From Saccharina japonica (taxonomy: Eukaryota > Sar > Phaeophyceae > Laminariales > Laminariaceae), in contig MEHQ01001687.1 in NCBI GenBank assembly GCA_008828725.1, positions 171,236 through 235,235 on the forward strand: DNA of 64,000 nt, read 5' to 3'. This document shows, piece after piece, positions 44,661 through 56,372 of this stretch (the stretch's first letter is position 1; each line of letters opens with the position of its first letter). Below the pieces are notes generated by a model, which had not been told where the DNA came from, did no database searches, and saw only the letters and a list, made by a program, of their open reading frames with translations. The translations under genes were made by a program, and so were the position numbers.

Positions 44661-46958
44661 GATGCTGCCTTCGCTCTCCTGTGCGACTCCTGCTGCTGCT
44701 GCTGCGCCTTCCGCTAGCTATTCCCGCCGCCGTCGCTGCTACCGCTACTGCTACGTCGTTCCCTCGATAGGTAGAGTCAGCCCTTAAGGTCCTACTCGCC
44801 GGGATTTTCGTACGCTTACTTTGATGAGGCTGGCATTTTATTAAAAGCAAAAAAAGCGCGTGCCCGTGATTTGATGATTTGCAACACAGGCCAAGGAACG
44901 GAACAACAAGAAAACAAAACCACCAACACAACGGGCCGGAACAATGCCGTGTGGAGAGAGCGGGGGGGGAGGGGGGAGTGAGGGATGGGTAGGGAAGGGC
45001 AGAGGGTGGGAGGGGAGTTAAAAAAAATGGTGGCGGGGTAAGCTTCGATGATGTACGTACTTACATAGAATACACACGCTAGCGCGAAGTGATAAGGTCG
45101 TTCGTTGTTAAACCCCGTTTTAATTGCTGCAAATGCATCCCTCCCTGTGTACAAGTCAAGAAATTTGTGCTAAAAAGTGTGGGCGCAATCAAGAGGAAAG
45201 AGACCGGGCAGGTCCGCGTAATATTTCAGGTTTGAAGTTTTGATGAACCGCCCGCTGTATCATACCCACATAATACAACATGTTCATACAAATATGTACT
45301 TCGCACGTACTGCTGCTGTAGTACCGGCTTCAAGCTCGTCGCAAGCAATCAGCCGCCTGCCCTGCTTAAACAAAATACCAAAACAAAAAACGGCGGCGGG
45401 GGGGGGGGGGGGGGAAAAACCCCGGGGGGGGGGGGGGGGGACAAAACCCCGAGCCCGGGACGACAACTGCTCAATCGGAATAAATAAACCGACGGAGATA
45501 AATGGCAATGCAAACTTGCCTGTGCACTTGATGGCGAGGCGAGGCATTCAGTGTTCAGTTCGATCCTCTCATCATATCACGCCCTAGGTACGTGGAGGTA
45601 TATGGGTATGTCAAAATAACGCCTGCGGTGTTTTCTCGGCGTTCTCTCGGAGCCACTGTTTTGGAAACCCACGGGTATACCGACGAGAAAGCGACGGGAT
45701 GAGACGGGGGTCTATGGCGTGATACACCACTAGAGACGCTGGCTGTCGCAGAGCTTTTGGCTTATCGTGGCTCGTGCGCAGGCAGGCAGGTCTTGCGGGA
45801 AAATAACTCGTGCTGGACGGGAGACGCATGCGGCGGGGATGTTCAAAAACGCAAATACCTGAAACTCGGGGATGGTTCCTAAATCCCCCTTATTATTAGT
45901 CGTGATTTGAATATCGCCCATAAAATAGGTGCTACTACCGCTACTCTACTGTACTGTACGTAATCGTGGCTTTAATCTCGTTTATGTACCTAGTCAAGCA
46001 TTCTTGGCATCACTAGCTCTTCTCAGGGGTTGTAAGCCAGCAGCGCCGGTTTGCGAGGTGTGGCCAACGCTGTCATAGACATATCCGTTTTTCGTCCGTA
46101 TGTATTCGCCTCTAAAAAAAACAACAGCCATACACACAACCACCCGGTATGCATCAAAACAAATAGTATATACCAAATATGACATGACATGTACATAGCG
46201 CTGTATTTGCGTGTTTACATCACAAGTTCACAAGTATAGACTATCGTTCGAACCTTCGGGTGGATGTATATACTATATACCCGAGCATCAGGCCTGGGCT
46301 GGATCTCTACTGATCTGCTCCAACACCTTCAGGATGCACACCGTATATATGTGACCTCCCTTGAGTTCCACAGATGTCAGATTTTATTCCCCTCAAAACC
46401 CGTAGTTCGCGCGATGGAAGTATCCCACTCAGCTTGCAAAGATGAGTTTCGATCAAATCCTAGATCTCACAGCTGTGGTTTTTTATTTTTCTAATATACC
46501 AGATACCGGTACGTCACACGTACACCGATACCATTATGCAGCGTCAAGGGCGTTTTCGACCATATTTCTGTCGATGCTAAAAGCTGCGCACTACCGTCGG
46601 TCGCGCTACGTTCCACGTTTCATCATGTCAATACATGTTGGTACATACATTCTTACATTCCAAATTCCAATATTCCTCGTCAAGCACTACAGGCTCGTAC
46701 AGGCAGCTTATACGAGTAATTATCGTGAAGGATTAGACTATGCCTACAGCCGGCTTCGGTCGTGTACGTGTAGCGACATCAACTTCCCAGGACATTCCGA
46801 CCCTTTCATGAATTCTACTGCACTGCTGCTGTACTCGTAAATATATAATTCCACGTACGCGTACTGTATCTGATTATGATTCCAAGTAGATACGGGTAAC
46901 TTGGGTAGTGCGGTCCCACTTTAAGCGGTAAATAGTGCCTTAAAGAGGGCCGATGAGG

Positions 46959-47364
46959 CAGTAGGGGTCCCCCAGTGAAAGCAGTGAGTGGTGTGCCAGA
47001 GCATTTTTTATTTTGTTTTATTTTTTGTCCATCCCATTCATTATCTTCGCACTTCCGTCTTTCTCTCTCCCAAGTCGTAACTCAGATCCGGGGTCACAAA
47101 GTAGGCTCCTCTCCCTCCTCCCCCACTACGGTTCTTGCCTTGCATTTTTATCGCGAGAAGATTTCAGCACTTTCTTCCCTCGTCAACTCTCGTCGAATTA
47201 TGTGACCGCCTTATAGGGGGGCGTGACCGCCTTGTAGGGGGAAGCCGCCTTATTCATTCCACGCTATGAGTGCAATTATTCAGCCGCGCCAAGCGATCTT
47301 GACCGCCTTATATCGGGATATGTACCGCCTCCGTCAGACCGCCGTATGGGGGGACACCCCTACT
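46959..47364. mobile_element. family-4 TIR element with nested inverted SINE
   Basis: Ends AGTAGGGGTCCCCCAGTG and GGGACACCCCTACT. GTGACCGCCTTATA motifs match the inverted GGCGGT motifs of 6101-6392. A SINE body in minus orientation lies at about 47000-47205. Confidence 0.6.
47000..47205 (-). mobile_element. SINE body, inverted copy
   Basis: Contains GTCGTAACTCAGATCCGGGG and TTTTTATCGCGAGAAGATTT, the reverse complement of the 9.8-10.1 kb element; no tRNA-like head. Confidence 0.7.
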
Positions 47365-49791
47365 CGGCTGTACCTGTGGTACTCCACCAATGACACCTGG
47401 CGGGTATCTCTGGTGAGAACGTAATCATGTAACAAATGTCATCATAGTCTGCGCGGCTTGGGTGCTGACCTGATGTCACCACAATGTCACCAGCCAGCAA
47501 TCAGCAGTCGACCAGTCAATCAATCCATCAACCAAATCACGTGGTGTTGAGTTTTGCTTCGTGAGAGCTGTCAACACAATACATATATACGAAAAATAAA
47601 CTTACGTAAAAATAAGAACTGTGCCTTTTAATTTAGCTCCGGAGCACGAGAAACCGATCGGTCCACACGAACCAAACTATACACGCACATCATCGTCGTG
47701 TGGACGGGGAGGGGGGGGGGACAGAGAGAAGCGCCAAGCACAGCAGTTCGCTGTTAATACTCGAATAATGTTATACCCACAACAAGTGCAGCTGGGATTT
47801 GTACTACCGCGTCGTTGCGGCGAGAGATTATGACAAGAGAGATTTTGTTCTCGGCTGCGGAACAAACAAAACCAACTGCTGCACCGCTCCAAAGATAGTA
47901 TATCGTACGTACACCGCCCAACCGAAGGTGACTGCTGCTGTTGTTGGCTGGCCTTCGACCTACGCAGACACGGCATTCCGTTCCATAAAACTTAGATTTC
48001 GACACCGCAAGCAGTAAATACAGTAGTTTCAGATATGTTCAAAGTTTTATCACAAGCATGGGCTTACATTTAACAACCTCGTGTCGTACATTGTACATAT
48101 TTATACCAGGTATACGAATACCTGATACCTGGTACCTGGTATAGGTTTAAGCGGGCGTCGTACAACGATCACACGATCACCATATCATAGCCGCTACGCT
48201 TATGTACGGGTATGGTTATGGTTACGTACGCAAAAGCAATTGTATATATTCATATATATATATACGTGCCTGGTACGATATATACCTCACACACGCGAGT
48301 GGTTACTCTGGTATTTATGGTCCTATTCCATGGACGTAAGATACCATCAGATTCGTGAGGGCCCGTATCACAGGAGGACAAACGGGGCGTCTTGACACTA
48401 AAAACAAAACCTGGAAACAAAAGCGAAGATGAGATATATAGGAAGGTACACTCCCTCTGATTGGCGAAAAAGTCAAACTGAGACCCAGAAGACCGCGATG
48501 GGATACTTTAGCTTTTAGGTTTAAATCCCGACGCCCATACCCAAAGGACAAAGGAGGCAGCACTCTTTCTGACTACGTACGTACGACGTACACCATACCG
48601 GCACCTGAAAGGGTTAAATTCACAACCCACTCGTACTGACTGGTAGGATGTGACAATATAATATTTCGTACGAAGATGGCACGGTGTCAGCAGCAGCAGG
48701 CAGTGTCAGCCAGTGCGTTGCACGATGAGGCATAAGCAGGGAGGCCTGAGAGGTAAAACTTCGATGAGGATGAGAATGGGCTACCAAACCACCTGTGAGT
48801 CTGTCTATTTATATATAGGTAGTCGTACATTAGGTACACACCAGGTGGGAGCTGCTCGCACGAGTGCACAACGCACCAGATGAAAGTGCCAGGTACCTGG
48901 TACAGCAGTATGTGTATGATATCATACATAGTACTAAGTCGTACGTCGTAGCCTATAATACTCGTATGATACAAACATATATTTCTTCGTATACTTTTTA
49001 CGTGCCGTACAAATCATACTCGTACGCACTGGCGTTTTTTTGCTGCTTATTATGAGCAGCAGCGTCATCGATCGACGTTGGCAGAGCTGACTGGATGGAC
49101 GAAAGCACCAAGAGAGCGGACGGATACGTCGCAACCGCAGGAAAAGGGAAGAGGCACGACTATTAATACCACAGGTATTTAGGAGTTGGTGGCGCATTTG
49201 CTGAAGCGGTATAAATATCGACGGTAATGAATCCAGGTACCACTACTATGGCCAGACATATCATCTTCGTTTGATGCTGATATCATACACCAAACGGGCA
49301 TTATACTCCGGCCGCGGAGTGGTCCTATATTGTCGCAAAAAAAGCAGGGGGGGGGGGGGGGCCGGGGGGGCACGAGGCCGGGCGGGGGCTTTTGAGCTCA
49401 GCGAGAGAAGACAAAGAAAGGTGATATGTAAGCGTATATGCACATGACAGCAGCAAGCAGCTGTTTAAAGTGTCGGTTATCTGAGCTGCTCTTGCGGCTG
49501 CAGCTGCTGCTGCTGCTGGTGCTGCTGCCGTTACTGCTGCTGCTCTGTTTTTTTAGTTGTCTGCTCTGTACTCTGTACTGCTGGTACCAGACAGAAAAAT
49601 AGAGGAGCCTTTCACTTTCTCTTTCTGTTCAAGTTACGTTGAATTTTGGTTGCACCCAGAATTTGGGAATCTCTCTCCCTCCCCCTCTCTCGCCGGCGCA
49701 GAGAGCTACGAAAAAAGAGCTGGTATAAACAAATGTACAACCGAGCCGGGCGGGCTGCCAGTCGCACCGGGGCTGGGAACGGGGTCTCAAC

Positions 49792-50101
49792 TCAGAGGAA
49801 GGCGTCGCTTTGCAAAACGTATTCAGCGTCTGCCATAGAGACCGTGTTCGGCAACGAGGCACGGAATGCTCCGCGAGAGAGGATGCGTGTGGTGGTGGGG
49901 CTATGTGGGGTACACATAGACGCAAACACACACAGCACAGAGAGGCACGAGGAAAGACAGCAACTACAAAAAAAACGAGCGAAAAAAGGAAACACAACCA
50001 ACAACAGAATTTCACTCACCGGCCGTAAGAACCCCCTTGTGCGTAAATGCGTTCGTGCGGGCCTCGGGCATAGGCTGGCCGAGGGCAAGAGGACGACCTG
50101 A
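49792..50101 (-). CDS. putative last two exons of an unrecognised gene
   Basis: Exon 50020-50101 (acceptor TGCCGCAG, donor GTGAGTG) encodes SGRPLALGQPMPEARTNAFT then HKGVLTA; exon 49792-49829 (acceptor TATGGCAG) completes it with DAEYVLQSDAFL and a TGA stop. The phase (GCC G|AC) agrees and the composition is protein-like, with good splice signals. I do not recognise the C-terminus as any family, and upstream exons between 50.1 and 56 kb were not identified. It could be the end of a longer minus-strand gene, or chance. Confidence 0.45.
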
Positions 50102-53100
50102 CTGCGGCACAAGTGATGGTGGGCACCTTGAAAGATCATACACCGGCTTTCGCTGAAAGCGTGTGTGTCGTGTGTGCCGGGTTCGAAAAAAATCGCACCG
50201 GAGGGGCCGTGGCTCCGAGCTGGGCTTCTCTGGCTTCTTGGTTCGAGTGCTCTCGGAGGCAGACGGGGCGATGTGTCACGCACGTGCTGTGGGGTGGATG
50301 GCTCGGGTAGAGGACACCTGTGCTGTAAACGGGTCAGGGGGGTAACCAGACAGAAAAAAACGGGGACAAACAACTATACACCCCGTATTCAGTAGTTTTA
50401 TAGAGTTATCAGCATGTTTCATTTCGGTTTTATCAGTTTCAGTTTGTGTGACGATACGCGGCGACCGACTCACGATCGGATGATTATCGTTGCTCGTGGC
50501 TCGTGGCTCGAGTTGATCACCAGGAACCGGTGGCGCATGTGGCTCCACCAATGTATTATCTCGCATTTCACGTTAATCATGGCCTCAATCACCTTATTAT
50601 ACACAGCAGTACAGCAGTTGTTCAGCAGTATACCCATGGTCTGTCGTACTCGTAGCCTGAGGGTCCGCGGTCGCCAGCTGTACATATCTACGAGAGGTAA
50701 GTACTCGTACGAGGTACGAGTACGAGTACATACATACGTGGTATCTGATCTGTTATCTCATCTGTTGCGAGAAAGAACGAGAACAATCTAAAAAAATAAC
50801 GGCAAGTAAAAGTATCTCCCCCAAGCTTCCTACGAGTACGTAGCAACTGGCAATAATAATAGCAACTGCTTCCCGGCGACCACGAAACAGCACCCGCGTC
50901 GACGGCATAGATTATTCCCCACAACGTCGGCGACGTTTCCTTTTGGTCGACTTCGGCCACACCCGGACGTTGCCTCGCTTCCACCCGATCATTTTATCTC
51001 CTTGTTTTTACTTACTTGGACAATAGCCTTTACCGCACCACTGAATTATTATCTAGGAAAAAGTATGGAAATCGGGGAATATTTTATTATATACCTTTTA
51101 GTGATAGTGTGGTCGGCCAATTAAAAAAAAAAAAAAAAAAAACGCCTGATTTTTTCGAGACAAAGATCATAAGGGTCGGGGCAGGGACGGGGTTGGGGTT
51201 AGGGTTAGGGTTAGGGTCTAAAGTAGTGTTTTCGGCGTTTTTCTAAATTTTCGGTATCATAACACTGGAACCACACGCGGGCCACAACCAAGTCCCCGAT
51301 TTCTATACTACTGTATCCTATATAATAATTCAGAATTGCGGTAAAGGCGACTCTACTTGGAGGTACGATCTGGTACACAATTTCGCCTGCATCCGTTACG
51401 ACATGGCGGCGAGCAGCTCACCGCCGTGGACAGGACGCTGAAACAGTGGCGTGTGAGCGAATATCATTATTGCTGAAGGCCCTATGATATATATACCCCA
51501 CGTCTGAAAACGTATCTGATCCGACATCGCCCAACCACCGAACGCACATGCTCGCACACCGCCGTGGGTTTAGTTGTTGGTGGGGGTTGACTTCGACGCG
51601 CATTTTCGGAGGCGAGCCGAAACGAGCTACGAGTACCTCGGGTACCTGTGGCACCAGTTACTACCTGGTATTATTGAACTTGAGGGTGTGCCTTTTTGAC
51701 GGCCTACACATCGCATGTACAAGGAAGGGTATATACCATTATTCAGTCTTCTGCCAGGGTCAGACCATATACTCGTAATACAATCCCACAGGTATAGTTG
51801 TTATCGTATGGACATCGCGCAGACCGTCGAACGACATGGACCCTCTGGCAGAATATCTTCCGGCTCGCAGGTACTGCTGTGTAGTTGTGTCGATCGATGG
51901 GCTGTCCGCAATAATAGCTTCGAGAGAGCGTTGTTGGTGGGCGCCGGATTTATATGCCTCGAACGTTACAACACGTCGTCCGTTACGTGCTTATTGTCCA
52001 GGACCTTGGTCGTGGTAGCTCTACGGTGTCTATATACTCGTGTTGTTGTGGCACACCCCATGCCTTTCACACAGTAGTTACGATGATCTCGCGGGAAAAT
52101 CCTAGGGTATTGGGTTCTCCATCGAAGCGTTAACCTTCACATTGAGCAAGCAAAATAGGATCACTCGTTCTACTTCTGCTTCTGAACGAAGACTATAAGA
52201 AGTCACTATTTTAAGGATGGAAAGTCCGGCGACGGTGGGCGCGGAGAGCAATGCTGTAGAATGAGAGATCTGTGGGGGCGACACCTACTCGTACTCAAGG
52301 CAAAGGACAAAAAAAGCGTTGGACGCTTGTGATAGAGACAGAGATTTCCCTGTGGTATATACTGCTCGAATACGTGTGGGACTACCGTTCGTTGCAACTT
52401 GTTTATGTTATTGTATTCGTGTGGCGACAGTTTCGCCGTGGGACAGCAGTCTACAAAACTAGTCTCACAGCTGGCGTGTTTTCAATGTATATTGCACTGC
52501 TGTGCCGTAGTTTTGTACCAGGTATGTCGCTTGAACTGTGATCCAGAAAGACAGGAATAGTAATACACGGTCTTCCATCGTACAAGGCAAATGTAAAAGG
52601 TTATGAGCCTCGGGCTGCTTGGGAGAGTAATTGCGCTTCGCGGTAGGTGGAGTCCGGCGCAAATTGAGAGAGAAAAGAGTGGCCAGACGTGGCGTGGCGT
52701 GAGGGTTGCCATTGACGACCTGCAAAGGCGTAGCGCTCGAGCTGGTGCTCAAGATGAACCATCAACAAGAAAGACGAGCGAGTGTCGCGTTAACATTGAT
52801 TCCAGCCAAATACCGGTACTCAAAGCAAGCTGTGCCGTATCAAAAAGCAACTCGCCATCATATAGGCAACCCAAAAGGTGAGATCGGGCGGGATAGGGTA
52901 GGGTTGGGTGTTCCAGGAACTGTCTGCACTGAGAGGGAAAGTTGTCGAAGACGAGGTCAACATCGTCATCCTGACAGGTGCTAATGACGAATTGATACCT
53001 GTAGTCCACACCCGGGGTACTTCCCCGAGTTTTCGATTAATGGCTGGGTGTGGGTTTTGCGGAAGGCGTTATAGGATATTGCTGCCTGCTGCTGGGTACG

Positions 53101-56100
53101 TCACTCATGTATAAGTGTTCCCTCAGTGTTGCCATCTCACTCGGGTGCTTCAGGGATGCTGGCTCTGAGCTGAGCGTTGTCATCCGGCTAGATCATAGAC
53201 CGCGTGGAAGATGCTAGATTATGAGGAAGTTATGTTACGCTGAGTAGGCTTGTATACTTGTACCACAGCAGAGTAAGCGCATACGCGGGGGAGAAGATGC
53301 CAGACAAAGCGAAGGCTTGCGCAGCAAGGGATGAACCCCGGGACAAAGGCGGTAGAGGTTGCGGCGGTGCGCGCGACGTGAACCTCTTTCGCTCGAAACA
53401 AGCGACATAGTACTTAGAGCGTTCGGGCTCCGTGGGCATAAGGGGGCACTGGTTGGGGATGTCAATATACCAAAGATGTGCGTCAGTTCCTCGGACTCCA
53501 AATAGCCGACAATCATCACGAGCGCGTTCGAACGCTCACACAGGGTGATCGGGCCTGAGGGATAGGTGTATAATCGCCCGCCGGTTCACAACCGTGGAAA
53601 GAGGCAAGGACAGAAGGTGAACGTGCGTGGGAACGGTGCGGTCGGTCCTGTCGATGGCAGCAACAGCCACCAAAGTTGCAGTGGGCCCACGGCCGCGGGT
53701 GATCGGCTCTCGACCTCAGCCGTTTGCACCAGGCAGGGTGGGTGGAAGGAGAGCACCCAAGGGCTAGATTGCTGATGGAGTAACCGCGCTGATCCGTTCA
53801 TTGGGACTTGATGAACACAGGTCGATGCCAGACGGCATAGACTTGTGGGGGGGGTGAAGCGCGGAGTTGTGTGACAGTGAAGCGTCCACTCGTAGTGCAT
53901 ATATTCTCCTCATAGGATGTGTCGATTTTTCGCGAGTGCGGTCGATCGTCACTCGCGGCATTTTTGTCCCCCCGCTGCAGAAAGTGTTTATTTCTGTAGG
54001 GTTGCAGTCGTTTGTCAGTCCGACCAAATTCTGGCGTCTCCAAAGCTATGCAATGTTGCTTACATGGTGGAATATTCCACACCCTCCATTATCGCTCACG
54101 ATTCCCTTGCTCGTATGGAAAGAGGACACACGGATTCGCAAGGGTCTCAGGGAGCATTCTGTTGAGTATGCTCAGAATGCAACTGCGAGCTGTGAGGATC
54201 GCACGGTCATGTGCGGTGCGGTGGAACACGTAAATGGCAGATGGCTTGATTATCCCGGGGATATTTAGGTGCGGGGTGTTTACTGTCACCACGACCGACG
54301 ACCGACGTTCCGGGTGGGCTCGTGTACTCCTCCGAATCAACGCGATTGTCCTTCCTACCGACCATGAGTGATGTTTTAGTCACCTATCTGCATAAGACCT
54401 GTCTCCCCCCAAAGCATCGATTACATTCTCGTTTTTTTACGGCAGCCAAGGAGATCGTTGTGCTTTTCGACACGATGTGTTGTTATTTGCACCATCTTGA
54501 CGGGTCCCGGGGGTCTACCAGCAGCGAAGGAAACGCACAGCGGTTACGATTGATGTAGAACGCTTCCACCGCGCTTGTGATAAATCATGCGAGGCCATGG
54601 CACAGAAAGAGTAGCAAACCCTTGACGGGTGACACGGCTTTTAGATGCGCGAAGCAGCGCGTAAAGAGGGAAAGGGGTACCCGACGCAGACGAGTGCGGT
54701 GGAGAGTAAGGTCCCGGCGCCTATATCGTGGAGAACAGCACGTGGGTCCGGGGATCGTCGAGGACAAGCCGAGGGACGACCCACAGGCATGCTGTCAGCA
54801 AATGATTGCAGTTGACGCAGTATTCTTGTTGGTAGATCTACAGCAGAGTTATTGCAGTCCTTGCATTGAGGGTTTGAGCGGTTGCGCGGTGTTGTGGATG
54901 ACGCCACCCCGGGTTTCAGGGGTGGATTATTTTGACCTTGCTGATGTTGGCGAGTAGGGAAGGTGCCAGGCAGTCACCCCAAGCTTCTTCAAGCTTCTGA
55001 GGGCGCGGCGGAACTAGGAACGCTTCCGGGCACCGTTTCTTTTACTTTTATTCCTTGCATCACTGTTTCATAGTTATTGGTTTTTCCCTCCGATAATGTA
55101 TTATATACCTGGTATACACGTTCCGTTCCAACCTGAATCGAATGTTTTACAATACCGCAGTAGTAGTCTCTCTTCAAACACTGTTGGGCCAACAAATAAT
55201 AAGCACGACCTTCGCGACTCCAATAGCTGAACATTGTTGCGGGAATTGTTTCGTTAGGGGGGTAGGCTGCCTCCTGCTATCGGCCTTTGCTGGTCATGTG
55301 GTTCAACGTCATAAAAAAGACACAATTTTTCTGACGGCCGTTGCCACGGCTTGCTGTGAAGATCTAGGGAGTGCGTTCGTTCTTGGATCTGCCAGCGTGG
55401 AAGGTTACGCGCGTTACAGGCCAGCACAGTCACCTTGCCAGGCGGTTTGATGAGTATACTGGCCTGCAGGGAATTGAGTAAGCATAGCTCACTGGTTTTT
55501 ACCATTTTCATCTCCTGTGCTTCTTCCCTCTGCTTGTAGCAATCAACTTATAAAGCATCGCCTACACTATGGCACGGCAATCGAGTAACCAAAAAATGCT
55601 GGTAGGGAAGTACACGTAAGAAACGACGATACTTGTTGTTACGAATACATCCAAACCAGCAGCTGCTGCTCTGTAGGGAACGCACCGCTCTTTTGTGGCT
55701 GACAGTCTCAGTCTGTAGCTACAGTAACAACAGCAGTTGAGCCAGCAGTCTGTGCATTACATATTTGTAGCTCTGCAACTGCTGTGTGGTGTACGTATCT
55801 ATCAATATATCTAAATCGTATATGTATGCAGTAGAAGTATGCTTGGGGCTCAATTTCAGACCAACTTCTGCATCTCTAACATTATTTGGGGCAGGTCTAG
55901 GAGGGGAGAAAACTACTTCTTATAACGCCACCGTTTTTTCTTACTGTCGGAACAGCCGAGTCTACGGACAGACCCGTCCATAGCTAGAAAAGAGACCGTT
56001 TAGGCTACGAATATATGCGTACATACAACTTATACAAGCAGCAGTTGTACAAGGCATGGCTCACTTCATCTTGCCCTTTCCGTCTCCCGCGTTCCTTCTT

Positions 56101-56372
56101 TCTGCTGATCCTAAATTTACCAATACAAAAACTGCGGGGACGAGATCCCTCTCTCTTCCCCGATTTCGCACATGCTATGTACGTAGACTCGAGGCCTCTC
56201 TCACTGGGCTCTGTTTGTTCTGCTGTGATCGGAGCCCATCACAGGCCTCCTTTTGATGCTGACGCTTGTGCTTCGTGCTTAGAGGCGTCGAGAAACCTCG
56301 AGCTACCGGAAGGACACCCCACTACTGCATGCCAGGTGGGGCACACAACGACCAAGCGCCCCACCCGCACCA
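50102..56372. other. long stretch without a recognised gene
   Basis: ORFs here are short, overlapping and without family resemblance. 52.1-54.9 kb has fewer microsatellites than the rest and could hide exons of the minus-strand gene ending at 49792, but no convincing exon was found. Confidence 0.6.
51193..51218 (+). repeat. interstitial telomere-like repeat
   Basis: GGGGTTAGGGTTAGGGTTAG plus flanking variants: about four TTAGGG units, the common eukaryotic telomere motif, far from any visible chromosome end. Confidence 0.85.

Larger units (their letters stand above)
44661..49791. other. intergenic region upstream of eIF5
   Basis: Holds the eIF5 leader (to about 44830), poly-G runs near 45395 and 45427, a family-4 element with nested SINE (46959-47364), an R-F copy and many TACCAGGTA words (notably 48100-48150). 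A poly-G run lies at 49350. No gene recognised. Confidence 0.7.
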
